Source: Gabonibacter massiliensis
GTDB lineage: Bacteria; Bacteroidota; Bacteroidia; Bacteroidales; Marinifilaceae
Assembly (NCBI GenBank): GCA_001487125.1
Contig: LN913013.1
Coordinates: 62,001 to 126,000, forward strand
Direction: 5' to 3'
DNA length: 64,000 nt
Part shown: positions 45,127 to 52,698 of the stretch, one piece after another
Position numbering within the stretch: position 1 is the stretch's first letter
Layout: each line of letters starts with the position of its first letter
Translations under genes and position numbers: made by a program
Notes under the pieces: model-generated
Seen by the model: the letters and a program-made list of their open reading frames with translations, nothing else
What the model was told of the DNA's origin: nothing
Databases searched by the model: none

Positions 45127-47736
45127 ATGATGTCACGTATGAAAGGAATACTATATATATTGATCACTTCTTTTTTGCTGGGATTTTTTTGCCAGGAATC
45201 TTGGGCGCGGAAAAAGAAGAGAGTGGAGAGGGGAGAAACGTTGACCCCTTACCGGCAACTTTTTCAAGGTAAAAAAGTGCAAACTTCCCGGGGGGTGATG
45301 ACGATCCACAAGGTGGGTGACAAAGTCCTCGTCGAGTATCCGCTGAATCTGCTGGGAAAAGAGATGTTACTGGTCTCTTCTATCGAAGATATCAGCGATA
45401 ACGGAGAGGGAGTCGTCGGTCAATTCGGGGGGTACTCGCTTCCCTTCCGTTTCGTTCTTTTGGACTCGACGTTACAGGCGCGGATTTCTCTCCTGGATAA
45501 GCCCTTGAACCGTGGCGGAGACCAGAACCTGGACGAGGCGATAGAGCGGTCCAATGCGGGTGGCGTTTACGCTTCTTTCAAAGTTGCGGCTTACACGCCG
45601 GATAGTAGCGCTATCGTGGTTGACATGACCCCTCTTTTCATGGAATACTCTCCTTACACGACCCCTTTTGCCGCTTACTCGGCTAACTCTTTTTACGGTT
45701 ATATCGCCCGTGTTCACGAGTACAAGAAAGAGACCTCTTTCTTGAAAGAGGTCAGGTCTTATAAAGATAATATCTCGGTGACTTGCGAGTTGGGTTTTAT
45801 CGAAAACATGTACTTGTTCGGTGCATTCAAGATGTTACCGGCCGATGTTAAGGTTTCCGTTACGACTAACAAGATGTTGTTATTGTTACCGGAGGAGCCG
45901 ATGAAACCCCGCTTGGCGGATCCCCGCTTGGGAGTTTCTTTCACAAGCGTGTCCCAGTTTCCGGATGGTCGAAAGCCCCTTGAAAGAACGTATTTCACGA
46001 AACGCTGGCGTTTAGAGCCGAGCGATAGCGTGGCTTACCAGCGAGGAGAATTGGTCGAACCTCTGAAACCGATCGTTTTTTACATGGACACGTTGATGCC
46101 CCCGGCCTGGAAGAAACCCGTGAAAGAGGGTATCGAGGCTTGGAATGCGGCTTTTGAGAAGATAGGATTCAAAAATGCGATACGCGTGGTCGATTTCCCG
46201 AGGAACGATCCGGATTTTAATGCCAACAACATCGGTTATTCGACGGTCCGTTACGCCCCGCTATGGATGGACATGCAAAGTTCCATGACGATCGACCCTC
46301 GTACGGGAGAGATATTGCAGGCGTCTCTTTACCTTTATGACGGGTTGGCCTCCGGTTTACAACTTGATCGCAAGGTGACGACGATGGCTTCCGACCCGGG
46401 AGTGAGACGGAAACAGCTTTCCGACGAACAGATCGGGGAGCTTATCCGGGCGAATGTCATGCGTGAAACGGGTATTAACTTGGGTTTAGTCTACAACGCT
46501 GGGGCCTCGAGTGCTTATCCGGTAGACTCTTTGCGTTCCCCTTCATTCACGCGGGAACACGGTTTGAGTCCCTCGATCATGGATGATGTGCCTTGTAATT
46601 ACATCGCCCAACCGGGAGATGTGGAGAAAGGCGTTCGTATGACTCCGAAAGGTTTGGGCGATTACGACTATTACGTGATCAATTGGTTGTACCGTCCTAT
46701 CGCTAACGCTTCCCGTCCGGAGGATGAATTTGAAACCTTAGACCGTTGGATCAAGGAAGGCCGGGACAACCCCAATTGTCGTTTCGGTAAAATGCCTTAT
46801 TACTATTACGACCCGACGACGTTCGCCGGGGATTTGGGAGACGATCATTTAAAGGCCCTCGAATACGCCGTTAATAATTTGAAACTCTCCGTTCGTCATT
46901 TTTATGAATGGTACGCTGAAGGAGACGTTGATCAACGCCAGCGCGCGATCTTGTATAACATGTTATACGGGCAATTACAAAAACGGGTAAACGACCTTTC
47001 GATAAACCTTGGCGGTTTTTATCAACGCGAGGCGTTTGACGATGAAGATCTGACGAGTTACACCGCGGTTCCGAAAACCACGCAGAAAGCTACTTTGAAA
47101 GCGATGGTCGACCTGGCGAAAGATCTTTCCTGGTTGGAGAACGAGGCCGTCCTGCGACAACTCGAGATCGGCAACTCTTATATCGACCGTATCCGTGGTT
47201 TTATTTTCGGTACGTTGACCTTCCGTTTGAAGTACGTGGCGTTGGGAGCCGAAAAAGGTAGCGGTTATCCCGTGGAGGAGTATGTCGACGATATCTATAA
47301 AGCGGTTTGGGAAGGCACGATAAAAAACCGTCCGTTAGAGAAGCACGAGATGGCCTTGCAACGGGAGTTCTTGGGAAGCGTTGTCGCCTCCTCGACGGTA
47401 GCGACCAATGCCGGGAATTTCGTTCCCAAAAAAGGTTTGGTGGATTCATATAAAGCGGTATTCCCCGTTATAGACATGAAAACGGCAAACCGGTTAATGG
47501 ACGAGTACCGCAATCAGGTGCGTGTCGACGGAAAGGCCGTTGAGGAACAAAGCGGTTTTTACCCGAACATGAACGTGGTTATGCCGAGTGATTATATCCC
47601 GGTGGATCATTATTTCAACATGTTGTTTAAAGTTCAGGATTTGTTGAAAACTGCCGTTCAGAAAAGTTCCGGTGATACGAAATTGCATTACGAGTACATG
47701 TTGTACAAGATACGGAAGATGTTGGATAAGAAATAA
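45127..47736 (+). CDS. metzincin-like protein with degenerate zinc site
   Basis: An 869-residue paralogue of the preceding gene along its full length: GVMTIHKVGDKVLVEYPLNL, LPEEPMKPRLADPRLGVSF and PRTGEILQASLYLYDG align with the catalytic copy. At the zinc site it reads VMRETGINLGLVYN, so the three zinc histidines are R446, I450 and Y456 while the Glu (447) and the Met-turn (SIMDDVPCNYIAQPGD) remain. The frame is uninterrupted, so this is a maintained protein, probably a non-catalytic partner or binding subunit. It has a signal peptide and starts 3 nt after the upstream stop, so the two are surely co-expressed. Confidence 0.9.
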   Translation: MMSRMKGILYILITSFLLGFFCQESWARKKKRVERGETLTPYRQLFQGKKVQTSRGVMTIHKVGDKVLVEYPLNLLGKEMLLVSSIEDISDNGEGVVGQFGGYSLPFRFVLLDSTLQARISLLDKPLNRGGDQNLDEAIERSNAGGVYASFKVAAYTPDSSAIVVDMTPLFMEYSPYTTPFAAYSANSFYGYIARVHEYKKETSFLKEVRSYKDNISVTCELGFIENMYLFGAFKMLPADVKVSVTTNKMLLLLPEEPMKPRLADPRLGVSFTSVSQFPDGRKPLERTYFTKRWRLEPSDSVAYQRGELVEPLKPIVFYMDTLMPPAWKKPVKEGIEAWNAAFEKIGFKNAIRVVDFPRNDPDFNANNIGYSTVRYAPLWMDMQSSMTIDPRTGEILQASLYLYDGLASGLQLDRKVTTMASDPGVRRKQLSDEQIGELIRANVMRETGINLGLVYNAGASSAYPVDSLRSPSFTREHGLSPSIMDDVPCNYIAQPGDVEKGVRMTPKGLGDYDYYVINWLYRPIANASRPEDEFETLDRWIKEGRDNPNCRFGKMPYYYYDPTTFAGDLGDDHLKALEYAVNNLKLSVRHFYEWYAEGDVDQRQRAILYNMLYGQLQKRVNDLSINLGGFYQREAFDDEDLTSYTAVPKTTQKATLKAMVDLAKDLSWLENEAVLRQLEIGNSYIDRIRGFIFGTLTFRLKYVALGAEKGSGYPVEEYVDDIYKAVWEGTIKNRPLEKHEMALQREFLGSVVASSTVATNAGNFVPKKGLVDSYKAVFPVIDMKTANRLMDEYRNQVRVDGKAVEEQSGFYPNMNVVMPSDYIPVDHYFNMLFKVQDLLKTAVQKSSGDTKLHYEYMLYKIRKMLDKK

Positions 47737-47810
47737 TAATTGACGTTTTAAAGTGTTGATTTATAAAAGATAATAAAATATTAATCACTAATATAAAGTA
47801 AATCTATTGT

Positions 47811-48731
47811 ATGGAAGAATCGATTGTAAAAATTGAAAATCTATCTCATCGTTACACGATCCAGTGGGCGATCCGGGATATCAATTTCGAGATTACCCGG
47901 AACGGTATTTACGGGTTGCTCGGCTCCAACGGCGCGGGCAAGTCGACCACGATGAATATCATGTGTGGCGTGTTGAGACCGACGGAAGGTGATGTTTACA
48001 TCAAGGGAGTGAGTATCCGGGAGAACCCTGTAGAGGCGAAACGCCATATCGGCTTTTTGCCCCAGACGCCGCCCTTGCACCCGGATTTGACGGTGACGGA
48101 GTACCTGGAGTATTGCGCGGGCTTGCGTCACGTTCCGGACAGCGAGATATCGAACGCCGTGAAGGCGGTTATGGGCAAGTGCGGGATCAGTCATTTCAGC
48201 AAGCGTTTGATCCGTAACCTCTCTGGCGGTTATCAACAGCGCGTGGGTATAGCGCAGGCCATCATCCACAACCCCGAGTTCGTGGTTTTGGACGAGCCGA
48301 CGAACGGTTTGGACCCGAACCAGATCGTGGAGATCCGTCACCTGATCAAGGAGATCGCGGAGGATCGCACCGTTGTGTTGTCGACGCATATCTTGTCAGA
48401 AGTTCAGGCGACTTGCGACTACATCCGTATGATCGAGCAGGGTAACCTTGTTTTCGCCGGAACGGTGGACGAGTTCGATAATTACATCATCCCGAACACG
48501 TTGGTAGTGACGCTGGTTGCCGCCCCGCCGGTAGAGGAGTTGCGTTCTATCCCTGGCGTGAGTGGAGTGGAAGAGCTGGGAGGGATGAAGTATCGTCTTC
48601 AATACACGGATTTCCAGGAGGTTACTGAGCGACTCGTTGAGACGAGTGTCTCCCGGGGATGGAGATTGACGGAGGTTTACCAGGAGAAGAGCTCTCTTGA
48701 CGCGATATTCGCGGAGTTATCAAAGAAGTAA
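47811..48731 (+). CDS. ABC transporter ATP-binding protein (GldA-like), copy 1
   Basis: A 306-residue nucleotide-binding domain with Walker A GSNGAGKST (38-46), Q-loop in GFLPQTPP, signature LSGGYQQR, Walker B FVVLDEP and H-loop STHILSE, all intact. It resembles GldA and ABC-2 exporter ATPases of Bacteroidetes. It should energise the membrane protein encoded 18 nt downstream. It differs from copy 2 at only four residues (I8V, R30K, D61N-type and a C-terminal I/V), all outside the catalytic motifs. It follows the metzincin pair by 74 nt and may be part of their transcript. Confidence 0.93.
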   Translation: MEESIVKIENLSHRYTIQWAIRDINFEITRNGIYGLLGSNGAGKSTTMNIMCGVLRPTEGDVYIKGVSIRENPVEAKRHIGFLPQTPPLHPDLTVTEYLEYCAGLRHVPDSEISNAVKAVMGKCGISHFSKRLIRNLSGGYQQRVGIAQAIIHNPEFVVLDEPTNGLDPNQIVEIRHLIKEIAEDRTVVLSTHILSEVQATCDYIRMIEQGNLVFAGTVDEFDNYIIPNTLVVTLVAAPPVEELRSIPGVSGVEELGGMKYRLQYTDFQEVTERLVETSVSRGWRLTEVYQEKSSLDAIFAELSKK

Positions 48732-48749
48732 TTTTAAAACACGTTTACA

Positions 48750-51047
48750 ATGAAGACAATATACAAAATAGCGAAGACGGAATTACAAACGTTGTTCTAC
48801 TCGCCGATCGCGTGGTTGATCCTGATCATCTTTACCTTTCAATGCAGCATGGCTTTCTCCGACCTGATGAGCGGCTTGGTACGTCGGGAATCGTTGGGAT
48901 ACGGGAACTATAACGCTACCATGGGTTTATACGCAGGCTGGAGGGGTCTGTTCACGGCCGTTCAATCTTACCTTTACCTTTACATCCCTTTGTTGACGAT
49001 GAGCTTGATGAGCCGGGAGTTCGGTAGCGGTTCAATTAAATTACTATACTCCTCGCCGGTGACGAACTGGCAGATCATTCTCGGGAAATACGCCTCTATG
49101 ATGGTGTACGCTCTCGTTCTGATGGGCGTGTTGGCAATTTTCGGGATTTACACGGCTTTCGCGGTAAAAGATGCCGATATTCCTCTTATTCTTTCGGGTA
49201 TGTTGGGCTTGTACCTTTTGATTTGCGCTTACGCGGCGATCGGTTTGTTCATGTCGAGCCTGACCTCTTACCAGATCGTTGCCGCCGTGGGTACTTTGGC
49301 GATCCTTGCGGCCTTAAGTTACGTGAAGGGATTGTGGCAGGAGATCGATTTCGTTCGCGATATCACGTTCTGGCTGGCGATTTCCGGTCGAGCCGGAGAA
49401 TTCGTTAACGGTTTGATCTGCTCCGAGGACGTGATCTATTTCCTGATCGTGATCGGCTTGTTCCTGTTCATGACCGTCATTCGCTTGCAATCCCGCAGAC
49501 AGAAGAGTTCGTGGGCCGTAAATATCGGTAAATACGCCGTGGTATGGTTTATTGCCATGCTTGTCGGTTACCTCTCTTCACGTCCGTCTTTAATGTCGTT
49601 TTATGATGTAACGCGTACGAAACAGAACACGTTGACCCCGAACAGTCAGGATATCGTTGCCCGCATGGACGGGAAGTTGACGATCACGACCTACGTGAAT
49701 GTCATGGATGATTACTATTGGATCGGTATGCCCTCGCAAAAAAGTTACGATTTGCGTCGTTTCCGTCAGTATCTCCGTTTTAAACCGGATATCACGATGA
49801 AATATGTTTATTATTACGATTCGGTAAAAAACATGAAGAACCTGGAAAAGAGGTACCCGAACATGACCTTCGACCAGATGGTGAAGAGGACGCTTGAATC
49901 CACCGGATTGGACACAACGAAGGTATTGAAGCCCGAACAGATTCGTGCACAAATTGATTTGTCCGGGGAGTACAATCGTTTCGTTCGTTTGTTGGAGAGG
50001 GAGAACGGTCAAAAGACCTTCTTGCGGGTGTTCGATGACATGATGATCTTCCCCGGGGAGACGGAGATCTCGGCCGCTTTCAAACGTATCGTGATGAAGT
50101 TGCCGAAGGTAGGCTTTTTGACGGGTCACGGGGAGCGTAACACGGAACGGGAAGGGGATCGCGATTACAGCATGTTCACGCGAGACAAGCCTTTCCGTTA
50201 CTCGTTGATCAACCAGGGCTTCGATTTCGAGAGCGTGACGCTCGACAAGGAGGTACCTGCAGACGTGAACATTCTGGTTATCGCCGAGATGCGTCAACCG
50301 TTGACGGCAGCCGAGCAAGTGAACCTGGACAAGTACATCGCCCGGGGGGGAAACTTGCTGATCGCCGGGGAACCCAGGCGTCGGGATGTCATGAACCCGT
50401 TGATAGAGCAATTCGGCGTTCAGTTTGTACCTGGAATTCTTGTTCGCCCGACGGAGAATTTCCAGTCGGATTTGATCGTTGCGCGTCCGACGCGCGAGGC
50501 AGCGGACTTCTCTTATATCTATAACACGATGAGGCGCCGGGAGTACGTGGCAACGATGCCCGGTTGTTCGGGTTTGGATTACGTGACGGACAAGGGTTTC
50601 GATGTAACCCCGTTGTTCGTGAGCGACACGATCGATTGCTGGAACGAGTTGCAGACGACTAATTTCGTTGATGACACGGCCCGTTTCAACCCGTCGAGTG
50701 GGGAGATGCAGAAAACGTTCGTGACGGCCTTGGCTTTATCGCGGAAGATAGGGGGTAAGGAGCAACGCGTCATGATATTTGGCGATGCCGATTGTATCAG
50801 TAATGGCGAATTGAGAATATCTCGAAAAGATATCAGGGCTTCTAACTACTCGATTATACAAGGGGCCTTCTTCTGGTTATCGAACGAGGAAGTGCCTATC
50901 GATGTACGTCGTCCGACACCACCGGACAATAAAGTTTACCCGAGCGAGACCGGTATGTACATCACGAAGATCATGTTCATGGGAGTACTGTCTGCTATTT
51001 TAATTTTCATAGCCATATTTATATGGATACGGAGAAGAGGGCGATAG
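48750..51047 (+). CDS. GldG-family ABC permease/auxiliary fusion, copy 1
   Basis: A 765-residue fusion. Residues 1 to about 265 form an ABC-2 membrane domain with six to seven helices (LFYSPIAWLILIIFTFQCSM; SLMSREFGSGSIKLLYSSPV). About 280-720 is the extracytoplasmic GldG/ABC-auxiliary domain (LTITTYVNVMDDYYW; VGFLTGHGERNTEREGDRDY; DVNILVIAEMRQPLTAAEQV). One C-terminal helix precedes a basic tail (WIRRRGR). In gliding relatives GldF and GldG are needed for motility; in non-gliding gut species the cargo is unknown. It pairs with the ATPase just upstream. Confidence 0.9.
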   Translation: MKTIYKIAKTELQTLFYSPIAWLILIIFTFQCSMAFSDLMSGLVRRESLGYGNYNATMGLYAGWRGLFTAVQSYLYLYIPLLTMSLMSREFGSGSIKLLYSSPVTNWQIILGKYASMMVYALVLMGVLAIFGIYTAFAVKDADIPLILSGMLGLYLLICAYAAIGLFMSSLTSYQIVAAVGTLAILAALSYVKGLWQEIDFVRDITFWLAISGRAGEFVNGLICSEDVIYFLIVIGLFLFMTVIRLQSRRQKSSWAVNIGKYAVVWFIAMLVGYLSSRPSLMSFYDVTRTKQNTLTPNSQDIVARMDGKLTITTYVNVMDDYYWIGMPSQKSYDLRRFRQYLRFKPDITMKYVYYYDSVKNMKNLEKRYPNMTFDQMVKRTLESTGLDTTKVLKPEQIRAQIDLSGEYNRFVRLLERENGQKTFLRVFDDMMIFPGETEISAAFKRIVMKLPKVGFLTGHGERNTEREGDRDYSMFTRDKPFRYSLINQGFDFESVTLDKEVPADVNILVIAEMRQPLTAAEQVNLDKYIARGGNLLIAGEPRRRDVMNPLIEQFGVQFVPGILVRPTENFQSDLIVARPTREAADFSYIYNTMRRREYVATMPGCSGLDYVTDKGFDVTPLFVSDTIDCWNELQTTNFVDDTARFNPSSGEMQKTFVTALALSRKIGGKEQRVMIFGDADCISNGELRISRKDIRASNYSIIQGAFFWLSNEEVPIDVRRPTPPDNKVYPSETGMYITKIMFMGVLSAILIFIAIFIWIRRRGR

Positions 51048-51206
51048 TAGTTGCGTGGTGATTTTTACTCATCGCTCGTTTCCTTGCGGGCTTACCCGGC
51101 GGGAGACGGCGATGATTTTTGGACAATATGGTTAGAATTTTTAAATAAACCGAGGGGAAATTTTGTAGTGTGTAATTAGCCGTATTGACTTGTAATGTTG
51201 ATCTAA

Positions 51207-51246
51207 AGAGGGATCGTTTGGAGACGAACGATCCCTCTCGTTTTTT
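51207..51246 (+). terminator. terminator after ABC copy 1
   Basis: AGAGGGATCGTT (51207-51218) and AACGATCCCTCT (51227-51238) form a perfect 12-bp stem with an 8-nt loop, followed by TTTTTT at 51241-51246, a textbook intrinsic terminator. Confidence 0.85.
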
Positions 51247-51410
51247 GGGTCGAATCGTCGATTCAATAAGGATTGAGCATGATATGGAAACGGATAAATA
51301 GGATTTTATACTCTATTTTACCGGTCCGGTGATAAAATATTGGAGATGTGCATGTAAAATTTTTTTATATTTTTCACTATCGAGTGTATTAAAATAAAAA
51401 ATTATTTATT

Positions 51411-51418
51411 TATTTTTG
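51411..51418 (+). promoter_or_regulatory. -7 element upstream of ABC copy 2
   Basis: TATTTTTG matches TAnnTTTG. It lies 37 nt before the 43-codon frame at 51455 and about 340 nt before the ATPase gene, implying a long leader if it is used. Confidence 0.4.
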
Positions 51419-51454
51419 TTAGCCGGATGTAGTATTTGTGTAAAAACAATAATC

Positions 51455-51586
51455 ATGAGAATTGTAAACAAGTTTTTTCTTCTACAGCTACCGAGAGCTG
51501 GTTTTTGTATGCAAAGAGTGTTTGTAAGGCAAAAAGAGAGTGACAAAATCAGTGGGAATCTAAAATTGTTTATTAAACTTATGTAA
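51455..51586 (+). CDS. short open frame, leader peptide or gene remnant (uncertain)
   Basis: 43 codons from ATG to TAA, with a promoter-like element 37 nt upstream and protein-like content (LPRAGFCMQRVFVRQKES, then DKISGNLKLFIKLM). Basic, then hydrophobic at the end, it resembles the N-terminal extension that precedes the signal segment of some SusC proteins, so it may be the stump of a lost receptor gene. It could equally be a leader peptide or chance. No clear Shine-Dalgarno is seen. Confidence 0.3.
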   Translation: MRIVNKFFLLQLPRAGFCMQRVFVRQKESDKISGNLKLFIKLM

Positions 51587-51759
51587 AGAAGATAGCAGGG
51601 GTATCCTGTCGTATCTCTTTGTACCAGTTTCTGAAAAAAATAGGTTTACCTATTATAGAAGTTATTTTGAGCAAAACAGATACAGGGAAAATATACTTTC
51701 GATAAGTTGTTATGTTGAAACGGATGCATTTTAATCACAATTATAAGTAAATCTATTGT

Positions 51760-52680
51760 ATGGAAGAATCAATTGTAAAAGTAGAAAATTTGTCTCATCG
51801 TTACACGATCCAGTGGGCGATCCGGGATATCAATTTCGAGATCACCAAGAACGGTATTTATGGCCTGTTGGGTTCCAACGGCGCGGGCAAGTCGACCACG
51901 ATGAATATCATGTGCGGTGTCTTGCGTCCGACGGAAGGAAACGTTTATATCAAGGGAGTGAGTATCCGGGAGAACCCTGTAGAGGCGAAACGCCATATCG
52001 GCTTTTTGCCCCAGACGCCGCCCTTGCACCCGGATTTGACGGTGACGGAGTACCTGGAGTATTGCGCGGGCTTGCGTCACGTTCCGGACAGCGAGATATC
52101 GAACGCCGTGAAGGCGGTTATGGGCAAGTGCGGGATCAGTCATTTCAGCAAGCGTTTGATCCGTAACCTCTCTGGCGGTTATCAACAGCGCGTGGGTATA
52201 GCGCAGGCCATCATCCACAACCCCGAGTTCGTGGTTTTGGACGAGCCGACGAACGGTCTGGACCCGAACCAGATCGTGGAGATCCGTCACCTGATCAAGG
52301 AGATCGCGGAGGATCGCACCGTTGTGTTGTCGACGCATATCTTGTCAGAAGTTCAGGCGACTTGCGACTACATCCGTATGATCGAGCAGGGTAACCTTGT
52401 TTTCGCCGGAACGGTGGACGAGTTCGATAATTACATCATCCCGAACACGTTGGTAGTGACGCTGGTCGCCGCCCCGCCGGTAGAGGAGTTGCGTTCTATT
52501 CCTGGCGTGAGTGGAGTGGAAGAGCTGGGAGGGATGAAGTATCGTCTTCAATACACGGATTTCCAGGAGGTTACTGAGCGACTCGTTGAGACGAGTGTTT
52601 CCCGAGGATGGAGATTGACGGAGGTTTACCAGGAGAAGAGTTCCTTGGATGCCGTTTTTGCCGAATTATCAAAGAAATAA
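51760..52680 (+). CDS. ABC transporter ATP-binding protein (GldA-like), copy 2
   Basis: A 306-residue ATPase with the same intact Walker A, signature, Walker B and H-loop motifs as the copy at 47811. The four differing residues lie near the ends of the protein; the central part is essentially nucleotide-identical, including silent sites. The start context (TCTATTGTATGGAAGAATC) is shared with copy 1. It is followed after 18 nt by its own GldG-type permease. Its promoter probably lies in the long gap upstream. Confidence 0.93.
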   Translation: MEESIVKVENLSHRYTIQWAIRDINFEITKNGIYGLLGSNGAGKSTTMNIMCGVLRPTEGNVYIKGVSIRENPVEAKRHIGFLPQTPPLHPDLTVTEYLEYCAGLRHVPDSEISNAVKAVMGKCGISHFSKRLIRNLSGGYQQRVGIAQAIIHNPEFVVLDEPTNGLDPNQIVEIRHLIKEIAEDRTVVLSTHILSEVQATCDYIRMIEQGNLVFAGTVDEFDNYIIPNTLVVTLVAAPPVEELRSIPGVSGVEELGGMKYRLQYTDFQEVTERLVETSVSRGWRLTEVYQEKSSLDAVFAELSKK

Positions 52681-52698
52681 TTTTAAAACACGTTTACA

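Larger units (their letters stand above)
47795..51047 (+). repeat. tandem duplication, unit 1 (ABC pair)
   Basis: This unit and 51744-54996 share the gene order, both gene lengths (306 and 765 codons), the 18-nt intergenic and the leader AAGTAAATCTATTGTATGG just before the first gene. Long stretches are nucleotide-identical, interrupted by segments differing mostly at third positions. They are direct repeats separated by about 700 bp. Confidence 0.9.
51048..51759. other. 712-bp gap between the two ABC units
   Basis: It contains a strong terminator (51207-51238), an AT-rich stretch with a -7 element (51411-51418), a 43-codon ATG frame (51455-51586) of uncertain status, two small hairpins (about 51595-51620 and AATAGGT/ACCTATT near 51640-51656), and then the leader of copy 2. 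Copy 2 is therefore probably transcribed separately from copy 1. Confidence 0.6.
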
